NCBI GenBank assembly: GCA_963737555.1
Contig: CAVTTB010000008.1
Span: 248,001 to 312,000 of the forward strand
Length of the DNA: 64,000 bases
Direction of reading: 5' to 3'
Source of the DNA: JAHJQQ01 sp963737555
GTDB taxonomy: Bacteria > Pseudomonadota > Gammaproteobacteria > Thiohalobacterales > Thiohalobacteraceae
The notes under the pieces were generated by a model. That model was not told the origin of the DNA. It saw nothing but the letters and a program-made list of their open reading frames with translations, and did not search any database. A program made the translations under genes and the position numbers. The first letter of the stretch is position 1; every line of letters starts with the position of its first letter. Shown piece after piece: positions 6,937-13,861 of this stretch.

Positions 6937-7860
6937 ATGGGCGGCTACACATTTGCAGAGCTCGGTTCGATCTTTGTGATGCAGGGGTTCGCAGGACTCA
7001 GTCTGTTCAGCGTCCTGCTCTTGATGGCCTTGGGGTTGGCCATTATTTTCGGTCAGATGGGCGTGATCAATATGGCGCATGGCGAGTTCATGACCATCGG
7101 CGCCTATACGACAGTGATGTTCTCCGTGTTGACGGAGAAATTTATGCCTGGGTTTATCGGCTACTATTTCCCGTTCGCGATTCTGGTGTCGTTCCTGATC
7201 GCGTTCGCCATCGGCTATCTGTCAGAGTTTCTGCTGATACGCCATCTCTACAAACGACCTCTGGATACGCTGCTGGCGACCTGGGGTCTGAGTCTGATCA
7301 TGCAGCAGACCTTCCGCTCCGCATTTGGCGCGCGTGAAGTCAGCGCCACGTTGCCGGAGTGGCTGTTGGGTTCCTACGCGCCGACCGAGGGCATCGACAT
7401 TCCGTTGAATGGTTTGTTCGTGATGGGCCTGACGGTGTTCGTCACCCTGGGTGTGTTCTGGTTTATGTATAAATCACGCTGGGGATTGCGCGTGCGTGCA
7501 ACGGTGCAGAATCGCATCATGGCCGGTGCGGTCGGCATCAATACCGGCAAGGTGGATCGCGTCACCTTCGCGCTGGGCTGTGGTATCGCGGGGATCGCGG
7601 GTTCTGCATTCACCACCATCGCCTCGACCGGGCCGACCACCGGCACGCTGTATATCGTCGACACGTTCCTGGTGGTGGTGTTCGGCGGCGCGGCCAGTTT
7701 GTTCGGCACGATCGCCTCGGCGTTCTCCATCGCTCAAGCGCAATCGATCATGGAATTCTTCCTGACCGGCTCCATGGCCAAAGTCATAACCCTGTTGACC
7801 ATCATCGGCATTCTGATGCTGCGTCCGGAAGGGTTGTTCTCCATCAAGGTCCGCAAGTAA
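6937..7860 (+). CDS. urtB: Urea/amide ABC transporter permease (UrtB/FmdE type)
   Basis: A 307-residue inner-membrane permease of the LivH branch. Hydrophobic segments run along its length, with family signatures GLAIIFGQMGVINMAHGEFMT (about residues 35-55), YKRPLDTLLATWGLSLIMQQ and FLVVVFGGAASLFGTI near the C terminus. It lacks the large N-terminal extension of some UrtB proteins and so is closer to the short FmdE form. TAGGAGTTGCAGC precedes the ATG. The 164-bp gap after urtA contains TGCGCAGGCGCA dyads that could tune the high urtA to lower urtB ratio usual in such operons. Confidence 0.9.
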   Translation: MGGYTFAELGSIFVMQGFAGLSLFSVLLLMALGLAIIFGQMGVINMAHGEFMTIGAYTTVMFSVLTEKFMPGFIGYYFPFAILVSFLIAFAIGYLSEFLLIRHLYKRPLDTLLATWGLSLIMQQTFRSAFGAREVSATLPEWLLGSYAPTEGIDIPLNGLFVMGLTVFVTLGVFWFMYKSRWGLRVRATVQNRIMAGAVGINTGKVDRVTFALGCGIAGIAGSAFTTIASTGPTTGTLYIVDTFLVVVFGGAASLFGTIASAFSIAQAQSIMEFFLTGSMAKVITLLTIIGILMLRPEGLFSIKVRK

Positions 7861-7878
7861 TACCGGGGAGTCGAGACG

Positions 7879-9039
7879 ATGAACGCGATCTACAAAAATG
7901 TGTTGGGCGGCAAGCAGGGCGCGATCGGCCTCGCGCTGCTGGCGGCGCTGATCTTCCTGGTGCTGCCGATGTTCCTGGATATCTTCCGTCTCAATCTGGT
8001 CGGCAAGTACCTGACCTACGCCTTCGCGGCGGTGAGTCTGGTGATGCTGTGGGGCTACGGTGGCATTCTCAGTCTTGGCCAAGGCGTGTTCTTCGGCTTG
8101 GGCGGCTACTGCATGGCGATGTTCCTGAAGCTGGAGGCCTCCTCGCCGGAGAACACGGCGATTCAATCCACGCCGGGCATTCCGGATTTCATGGACTGGA
8201 ATCAGCTCACCCAGATACCGTGGTTCTGGGAACCCTTCAACAGTTTCGGTTTCACTTTGTTTGCCGTGATCGCGGTGCCGGGACTGCTTGCCTACATCAT
8301 CGGTGTGGCGATGTTCAAGCGCCGCGTGGGTGGTGTGTATTTCTCCATCATCACCCAGGCGGTCGCGGCGATCCTCACCATTCTGATCGTGGGTCAGCAG
8401 GGTCTGACCGGCGGCATCAACGGCATCACCGATCTGAAGACGCTGCATGGCTGGGATATCCGTACCGATTCGGCCAAGCTGTTTTTGTACTACCTCAATG
8501 GTGCCTTGCTGATCGGTGTGATCCTGCTGTCGCGTTTCATTTTGTCCAGCAAGCTCGGTCGTCTGATGCTGGCGATGCGCGACAAAGAGGATCGCGTGCG
8601 CTTCTCCGGCTATGACGTATCCAACTTCAAGATCTTCATGTTCTGCACCGCGGCGGCCATTTCTGCGATCGGCGGGGCGATGTTCACCTTGCAGGTCGGC
8701 TTCATGTCGCCGTCTTTCGTCGGCATCGTGCCATCCATCGAGATGGTGATCTTCGCCGCCGTCGGTGGACGCATGTCGCTGATCGGCGCGGTCTATGGCG
8801 CACTCATCGTCAACTATGGAAAAACCGTGTTCTCCGAGACTTTCCCGGAGCTGTGGTTGTTCCTGATGGGCGGTTTGTTTATCGCCGTCGTGATGTTCTT
8901 CCCCAATGGCTTGGCGGGTCTGTACGAGAAGTATTCGAAACCGGCATTGATCAAGCTCAAGAGCATGTTGCGCAAACCCGCGCCGCCGGCCGAACCGGTC
9001 GCGAATGTCGACGCGACGCCGGCGCGTGAAGCGGCTTGA
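7879..9039 (+). CDS. urtC: Urea/amide ABC transporter permease (UrtC/FmdF type)
   Basis: A 386-residue LivM-type inner-membrane permease. It pairs with UrtB to form the channel. Visible signatures: GYGGILSLGQGVFFGLGGYCMAM (about residues 56-78), FKRRVGGVYFSIITQAVAAIL, GLTGGINGIT and the C-terminal FFPNGLAGLYEKY. The tail (residues 365-386) is Pro/Ala-rich and likely cytoplasmic. It starts 18 bp after urtB with a GGGGAG ribosome-binding site, so the two are translated together. The nested palindromic repeat begins 13 bp after its stop. Confidence 0.92.
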   Translation: MNAIYKNVLGGKQGAIGLALLAALIFLVLPMFLDIFRLNLVGKYLTYAFAAVSLVMLWGYGGILSLGQGVFFGLGGYCMAMFLKLEASSPENTAIQSTPGIPDFMDWNQLTQIPWFWEPFNSFGFTLFAVIAVPGLLAYIIGVAMFKRRVGGVYFSIITQAVAAILTILIVGQQGLTGGINGITDLKTLHGWDIRTDSAKLFLYYLNGALLIGVILLSRFILSSKLGRLMLAMRDKEDRVRFSGYDVSNFKIFMFCTAAAISAIGGAMFTLQVGFMSPSFVGIVPSIEMVIFAAVGGRMSLIGAVYGALIVNYGKTVFSETFPELWLFLMGGLFIAVVMFFPNGLAGLYEKYSKPALIKLKSMLRKPAPPAEPVANVDATPAREAA

Positions 9040-9052
9040 GAGTGATTTGGAT

Positions 9053-9232
9053 GAACCGCCAAGACGCCAAGGGCGCCAAGAAATTATGTGAACCGCCAAG
9101 GCGCCAAGACGCCAAGAGAACCAATGTTATTGAAAAACCAAATCGGCTTTTACATTGAATGTCTCTTGGCGTTCTTGGCGCCTTGGCGGTTCAGAACAGG
9201 TTTCTTGGCGCCCTTGGCGTCTTGGCGGTTCA
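9053..9232. repeat. Nested long palindromic repeat (GAACCGCCAAG family), copy 1
   Basis: Two inverted repeats lie one inside the other. The outer arms (9053-9083 and 9202-9232) are complementary over about 31 bp, with the unit GAACCGCCAAGACGCCAAG. The inner arms carry the variant ACCGCCAAGGCGCCAAGAC. The whole could fold into a very stable hairpin in RNA. It separates urtC from urtD. It reads in frame into urtD without a stop but is not taken as coding. Confidence 0.9.
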
Positions 9233-9262
9233 AAGAAGTATGCCAGTACGGAGATTCAAACC

Positions 9263-10009
9263 ATGAGCAGTGAAACAGACTTTACGCTGGCAATCGAAGA
9301 CTTGACCGTGTCGTTCGATGGCTTCAAGGCGGTCGATGGCCTCAATCTCTACATCGATCGTAATGAACTGCGCGTGGTGATCGGTCCGAACGGCGCCGGT
9401 AAGACCACGGTGTTGGATCTGATCTGCGGTAAGACCAAGGCGACCGGCGGTTCGATCAAGTTCAAGAACAAGGAGCTGACCACGCTCTCCGAACATCAGA
9501 TCGTGCGCGCCGGTGTCGGCCGCAAGTTCCAGACGCCGTCGATCTACGAGAATCTCAGCGTCTACGAAAATCTGGAAATTTCCTATCCGGCCAATCGCGG
9601 TGTGTGGGGTTGTCTGGCCTTCAAGCGCACCGCCGCGATCGATCAGCGTATCCGCGAAATCGCTGGCGAGATCTTTCTGCAGGACGCGCTGGACATGGAA
9701 GCGGGCCTGCTCAGCCACGGGCAGAAGCAATGGCTGGAGATCGGCATGCTGCTGATTCAGGATCCGGAACTGTTGATGCTCGACGAACCGGTGGCAGGCA
9801 TGAGCGTGAAAGAACGCGAACAGACCGCCGAACTGTTGAACCGCATCTGCAAGGGCCGTTCGGTGGTCGTCATCGAGCACGATATGGAATTCGTCAAGAA
9901 CATCGCCCACAAGGTGACCGTGCTGCACCAGGGCAAGATCCTCGCCGAGGGCAGTATGGACAAGGTCCAGAACGATCCCAAAGTCATCGAAGTCTATCTC
10001 GGCCACTGA
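9263..10009 (+). CDS. urtD: Urea/amide ABC transporter ATPase UrtD
   Basis: A 248-residue LivG-type ATPase. Walker A is GPNGAGKTT (residues 41-49), the Q-loop region KFQTPSIYENLS, a degenerate signature LLSHGQKQWLEIG (typical for UrtD) and Walker B LLMLDEPVAGM. It energises transport through UrtBC at the cytoplasmic face. The start at 9263 (ACGGAGA ribosome-binding site) is chosen over an upstream in-frame start at 9155 because the latter would translate the palindromic repeat. The 248-residue length then matches the family. Confidence 0.94.
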   Translation: MSSETDFTLAIEDLTVSFDGFKAVDGLNLYIDRNELRVVIGPNGAGKTTVLDLICGKTKATGGSIKFKNKELTTLSEHQIVRAGVGRKFQTPSIYENLSVYENLEISYPANRGVWGCLAFKRTAAIDQRIREIAGEIFLQDALDMEAGLLSHGQKQWLEIGMLLIQDPELLMLDEPVAGMSVKEREQTAELLNRICKGRSVVVIEHDMEFVKNIAHKVTVLHQGKILAEGSMDKVQNDPKVIEVYLGH

Positions 10010-10027
10010 GCGCCCGGAGATCACGCA

Positions 10028-10717
10028 ATGTTGAATGTATCCGATCTGCATGTGAGTTACGGCCAAAGTGAAGTCATTCACGGCATCAACTTCACGGCCA
10101 ATAAAAACGAAACCCTGGCGATCATGGGCCGCAACGGCATGGGCAAGACCACGCTGTTCAAATCGCTGATGGGCATCCTGCCGTTGGGCAAGGGCAGCAT
10201 CAATCTCGATGGCGCCGAGGTCGGCGGCAAGGAAAGTTATCAGCGCGTGAACAGCGGCATCGCCTATGTGCCGCAGGGACGCATGATTTTTCCGGCGCTG
10301 ACCGTGCAGGAGAATATCGAGACCGGCCTGGAGAAATCCAAGGACAAGCGCATCCCCGACGACATCTTCGCGCTGTTTCCGGTGCTGTGGGAAATGCGCA
10401 AACGCAAGGGTGGCAATCTGTCCGGCGGTCAGCAGCAACAGCTTGCCATTGCGCGCGCACTGGTCACCGAACCCAAAGTGCTGCTGCTGGACGAGCCGAC
10501 CGAGGGCATTCAGCCGTCCATCATCAAGGACATTGCCAATGTGCTGAACGAGATCCGCAAGCTGCGCGAGATCACCATCATCGTCTCCGAGCAGGTGTTG
10601 TCGTTCACGCTGGCCATCGCCGATCGGCTGATCGTCATCGACAAGGGGCGCTTCATCCACGAAGACCTGCGTGCGAACGTCGATACCGCGAAGATCAGCA
10701 AGTATCTGTCGGTGTGA
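10028..10717 (+). CDS. urtE: Urea/amide ABC transporter ATPase UrtE
   Basis: A 229-residue LivF-type ATPase, the partner of UrtD. Walker A GRNGMGKTT (residues 34-42), IAYVPQGRMIFPALTVQEN, signature LSGGQQQQLAIARAL and Walker B LLLDEPTEGIQPSI are intact. It begins 18 bp after urtD with a CCGGAGATCACGCA ribosome-binding site. It is the last transporter gene; another copy of the long palindrome starts 14 bp after its stop and separates it from amiE. Confidence 0.95.
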   Translation: MLNVSDLHVSYGQSEVIHGINFTANKNETLAIMGRNGMGKTTLFKSLMGILPLGKGSINLDGAEVGGKESYQRVNSGIAYVPQGRMIFPALTVQENIETGLEKSKDKRIPDDIFALFPVLWEMRKRKGGNLSGGQQQQLAIARALVTEPKVLLLDEPTEGIQPSIIKDIANVLNEIRKLREITIIVSEQVLSFTLAIADRLIVIDKGRFIHEDLRANVDTAKISKYLSV

Positions 10718-10730
10718 TGCATTATTATTT

Positions 10731-10960
10731 GAACCGCCAAGACGCCAAGGGCGCCAAGAAACATGTTTGAACCGCCAAGGCGCCAAGACGCCAAGAAAAG
10801 CCTTATTAATGTGAAAACGCTACGTTCGGCGTAGGCAGACCAATGAAGACTTCGGTTCACGCCAAGCCTGCGTTTTACATGAATCAGGCTTCTCTTGGCG
10901 TCTTGGCGCCTTGGCGGTTCCCACAGTCTTTCTTGGCGCCCTTGGCGTCTTGGCGGTTCA
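10731..10960. repeat. Nested long palindromic repeat (GAACCGCCAAG family), copy 2
   Basis: Same architecture as the copy at 9053-9232: outer arms GAACCGCCAAGACGCCAAG... and its complement at 10930-10960, inner arms at about 10768-10797 and 10892-10919. The central loop (about 10800-10890) is unrelated to that of copy 1, so the arms rather than the loop are conserved. Confidence 0.9.
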
Positions 10961-10992
10961 ATCTTTCGTTACAACTGAGGCATGAAGAGAAC

Positions 10993-12033
10993 ATGAGACA
11001 CGGTGACATTTCCTCCAGCAAAGACTGCGCCGGCGTAGCGGTGGTCAACTACAAGATGCCGCGGCTGCACACCAAGGCCGAGGTGTTGGATAACGCGCGC
11101 AAGATCGCCGACATGATCGTCGGCATGAAGCAGGGTCTGCCGGGCATGGATCTGGTGATTTTTCCTGAATACAGCACGCACGGGATCATGTACGACGCCG
11201 AGGAGATGTACGCGACTGCATCCACGGTGCCGGGTGAAGAGACAGATATCTTCGCCGAGGCCTGCCGCAAGGCCAAGACCTGGGGCGTGTTCTCGCTCAC
11301 CGGCGAACGTCATGAGGAACATCCCAACAAGGCACCGTACAACACGCTGATTCTGATGAACGATCAGGGCGAGATCGTGCAGAAGTACCGCAAGATCATG
11401 CCTTGGTGTCCCATTGAAGGTTGGTATCCGGGTGACAAGACTTATGTCTCAGAAGGCCCGAAGGGTCTGATGATCAGCCTGATCATTTGCGACGACGGTA
11501 ATTATCCGGAGATCTGGCGTGACTGTGCGATGCGCGGCGCGGAATTGATCGTGCGTTGCCAGGGCTATATGTATCCGTCCAAGGACCAGCAAGTGCTGGT
11601 CGCCAAGGCAATGGCCTTCATGAACAACTCCTACGTCGCGGTGGCCAACGCCTCCGGCTTCGATGGTGTGTATTCCTATTTTGGTCATTCGGCCATCATC
11701 GGTTTTGACGGGCGTACTTTTGGCGAAACCGGTGAGGAGGACTACGGCATTCAGTACGCTGAGTTGTCGGTATCCGCGATTCGCGATGCGCGTCGCAATG
11801 GCCAATCACAGAACCATTTGTTCAAGCTGCTGCACCGCGGTTACACGGGCATGATCAATTCCGGCGACGGCGATCGCGGCGTGGCGGAGTGTCCCTACGA
11901 GTTTTATCGAACCTGGATTGCCGATCCCGCGCAGGCGCGGGCCAATGTCGAGGCCATCACGCGCCCGACCATCGGTACGGATGAGTGCCCGATTGACGGC
12001 ATTCCCAATCAGAAGACCGCTGTGCACCGCTAA
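10993..12033 (+). CDS. amiE: Aliphatic amidase AmiE
   Basis: A 346-residue nitrilase-superfamily amidase (EC 3.5.1.4) that splits short aliphatic amides such as acetamide and propionamide to the acid and ammonia. From MRHGDISSSKD it aligns by eye with Pseudomonas AmiE almost throughout and has exactly its length. The catalytic triad is present: Glu59 (VIFPEYS), Lys134 (KYRKIMPW) and Cys166 (IICDDGNYPE). The start at 10993 (AGAGAAC upstream) is fixed by this alignment; the longer frame from 10843 would translate the palindromic repeat. No amiC/amiR regulators are nearby. With FmdA it broadens the amide range, and it is probably part of the sigma-54 urt operon, though a private promoter is possible. 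Confidence 0.97.
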   Translation: MRHGDISSSKDCAGVAVVNYKMPRLHTKAEVLDNARKIADMIVGMKQGLPGMDLVIFPEYSTHGIMYDAEEMYATASTVPGEETDIFAEACRKAKTWGVFSLTGERHEEHPNKAPYNTLILMNDQGEIVQKYRKIMPWCPIEGWYPGDKTYVSEGPKGLMISLIICDDGNYPEIWRDCAMRGAELIVRCQGYMYPSKDQQVLVAKAMAFMNNSYVAVANASGFDGVYSYFGHSAIIGFDGRTFGETGEEDYGIQYAELSVSAIRDARRNGQSQNHLFKLLHRGYTGMINSGDGDRGVAECPYEFYRTWIADPAQARANVEAITRPTIGTDECPIDGIPNQKTAVHR

Positions 12034-12079
12034 GTCGGGAGTGTATCGGTGGTTGGTGCTGAAGTAGGGACGGCTCTGA

Positions 12080-12099
12080 ATGCCCGCTTTCGCGGGCAT
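12080..12099. terminator. Hairpin after amiE
   Basis: ATGCCCGC and GCGGGCAT pair around a TTTC loop 47 bp past the amiE stop. There is no strong U-tract, so it may be a weak terminator or act in both directions between amiE and the convergent small gene. Confidence 0.5.
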
Positions 12100-12128
12100 G
12101 AGGATTATCAAATTGTATCAGTGCTTGC

Positions 12129-12365
12129 TTAAGCGAGTACGTCGAGCAATGTGCCAAGGGTCTCGTTGGCCTGGTCGATGACCTTGGCGGATATTTCCAC
12201 CTGCATCGCGTGCTGTTTGAGGGCCACTAGCGCCTCGGTTGCGGAATTCGGATCGGTCGCCGTAGCCTGTCCGGCACTGGCGAGGCTGGCGGCGCTTTCA
12301 CGCATACCCTGCATGCCCTTCTGTACACCCATCAGGCCCAATGCGGCGGTGGAATCAATATTCAT
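12129..12365 (-). CDS. Small flagellar-rod-like hypothetical protein
   Basis: A 78-residue, Ala-rich helical protein. Its C-terminal half (EALVALKQHAMQVEISAKVIDQANETLGTLLDVLA) resembles the C-terminal helix shared by flagellar rod and hook proteins (YxANxKVIxTxDEMLxTLL). There is no signal peptide and no other flagellar gene in the window. It starts MNID and ends LLDVLA; the next gene upstream starts MNIA and ends LLDVFA, so the two may be related or functionally paired. Function unknown. Confidence 0.55.
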   Translation of the reverse strand: MNIDSTAALGLMGVQKGMQGMRESAASLASAGQATATDPNSATEALVALKQHAMQVEISAKVIDQANETLGTLLDVLA

Positions 12366-12395
12366 AATCGTGGCTTCCCGAGTTAGGTAAAGCGG

Positions 12396-12731
12396 CTAGG
12401 CAAACACATCGAGCAAAGCGCCGACGGCGCGACTACCGTTCGCTTCAGCACGGCTCTCGGCTGCTGTTGTCGGCTCTACCCGGCTGGTTGGATTATCTGC
12501 GGACCCGCTACGAGTTTGCGGGCTACGTTCCTGGGGTTCGTGTTCAATCTTGCGTTCGACAGGCCGCCCCGCCGCCTGCGGCGTATCCTCGCGGCGCGTC
12601 TCCTGAGCCGAGGCTTCGGAGCGGTTTGGCGCAATGATGGGCCGACTCGATTCATGGCTGGGCGGCTGCAAGGGGCGCGGGGCCTCAGGCGTCAGCACGG
12701 CTGTCGGTACTGCAGTGGGTGCGATATTCAT
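12396..12731 (-). CDS. Pro/Ser/Arg-rich hypothetical protein with LLDVFA tail
   Basis: A 111-residue, low-complexity protein rich in Pro, Ala, Arg, Glu and Ser, probably disordered through residues 10-95. Only the ends look constrained: MNIAPTAVPT and AVGALLDVFA. The C-terminal hexapeptide nearly repeats that of its downstream neighbour (LLDVLA), 30 bp away on the same strand. No family recognised; low complexity leaves some doubt that it is coding. Confidence 0.45.
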   Translation of the reverse strand: MNIAPTAVPTAVLTPEAPRPLQPPSHESSRPIIAPNRSEASAQETRREDTPQAAGRPVERKIEHEPQERSPQTRSGSADNPTSRVEPTTAAESRAEANGSRAVGALLDVFA

Positions 12732-13006
12732 GGCAGTTAACCTGCTGTAACTATTGCTAGTTTCAGTGCGCTGCCAGGGTCCATCACCGAGCGGGAACGT
12801 TCCGATGTGCGCAAATCAGGTTCCTTCACCTTATATAACGACAGCAGGCCGCGTGTTCTTGAGTGGCGGGGCTCCGCGATCACCGCACCAGCGACACCGC
12901 AAAGGTGCGCCATTTCCGTGAACTGGCTTTGCCGCTATACTCCCCGCCCGGAACGTAGGCCGCAGGTCGGCGCCATTCAGATTCAAAGCAACGGAGAATT
13001 TCCACC

Positions 13007-13801
13007 GTGAGTCATCAAGAAAAATCCTTATTTACCACTTTCGCCGCGGTGTTGGGTTTCCTCGTGGTCCTGGCAATCGCGTTCTACTTCGTTGCGCAGA
13101 CGGTGGTCGGCGGTAGCAAAGTCGCACCAGGCGATGATTCGCAGGCGACCCAGACGGCTGACGAAAATATCAAACCGGTCGGCAGTGTTGTCGTCGCCGG
13201 TGAATCCAGTGCCGGTGCTGCGGCCGCCGGTCCGCGTGCCGGGGCCGATGTGTTCAACGGTTTCTGCATGGCCTGCCATGCCACCGGTGCCGCGGGCGCG
13301 CCTAAGGTTGGCGACAAGGCTGCGTGGGAGCCGCGCTTCAAGCAGGGTATGGATACGCTGGTAAAGAATGCTGTCAACGGCATCCGCGCCATGCCGCCCA
13401 AGGGTACCTGTGGCGATTGCTCGGATGATGAATTGAAGGGCGCGATTGCGCACATGCTCAACGAGACCGGCTTCAAGGTCGAAGTGGCGGCTGCGCCCGC
13501 CGCTGCACCGGCTGCTGCTGCCCCAGCTGCCGCTCCGGCCGCTACCGCTACCGCCGACGCGGGTAACGGCAAGAAGGTCTACGATTCGAGTTGCATGGCC
13601 TGTCACAGCACGGGTGCTGCCGGTGCGCCGAAGCTGGGCGACAAGGCCGCCTGGGCGCCGCGCATCGCGCAGGGCATGGACATCTTGCACACGCATGCCG
13701 TCGCCGGTATTCGTGCCATGCCGCCGCGCGGCACCTGCGCCACTTGCTCGGATGACGATCTGAAGGCTGCGGTTGATTACATGGTTGGCGAGAGCAAGTA
13801 A
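13007..13801 (+). CDS. Membrane-anchored di-haem cytochrome c5-like protein
   Basis: A 264-residue cytochrome with an N-terminal membrane anchor (about residues 12-34), a linker, and two tandem c5-type haem domains. The haem motifs are CMACH at residues 87-91 and 196-200. Each is followed by GAAGAPKxGDKAAWxPR and GIRAMPPxGTC, where Met is the probable axial ligand and the CxxC pair is the c5 signature. The two domains are near-duplicates joined by an Ala/Pro linker (about 161-185). It should sit on the periplasmic face as an electron shuttle to terminal oxidases or reductases. The start is GTG at 13007 with ACGGAGAA upstream. A strong terminator follows. Confidence 0.9.
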   Translation: MSHQEKSLFTTFAAVLGFLVVLAIAFYFVAQTVVGGSKVAPGDDSQATQTADENIKPVGSVVVAGESSAGAAAAGPRAGADVFNGFCMACHATGAAGAPKVGDKAAWEPRFKQGMDTLVKNAVNGIRAMPPKGTCGDCSDDELKGAIAHMLNETGFKVEVAAAPAAAPAAAAPAAAPAATATADAGNGKKVYDSSCMACHSTGAAGAPKLGDKAAWAPRIAQGMDILHTHAVAGIRAMPPRGTCATCSDDDLKAAVDYMVGESK

Positions 13802-13823
13802 GCCACTCGCTGTTGGGTAAAAA

Positions 13824-13858
13824 GGCCGCGCCCCGAAATACAGGGCGCGGCCTTTTTT
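13824..13858. terminator. Strong terminator between the cytochrome gene and rep
   Basis: GGCCGCGCCC (13824-13833) pairs with GGGCGCGGCC (13843-13852) and is followed by TTTTTT; an A-run precedes the stem. It can end both convergent transcripts. Confidence 0.9.
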
Positions 13859-13861
13859 ATG

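Noticed and set aside
9155..9262. N-terminal extension of UrtD (SWRSWRLGGS repeats)
   Set aside because: The repeated peptide is just the palindromic repeat translated. UrtD has its normal length and ribosome-binding site from 9263.
7474..10786. Two antisense frames of 541 and 518 codons over urtC and urtD-urtE
   Set aside because: Both are complements of strongly coding genes and run through the palindromic repeats; composition is low-complexity (HRDQ-rich).
10731..10960. Insertion sequence between urtE and amiE
   Set aside because: There is no transposase frame in or near the palindrome; it is a non-autonomous repeat at most.
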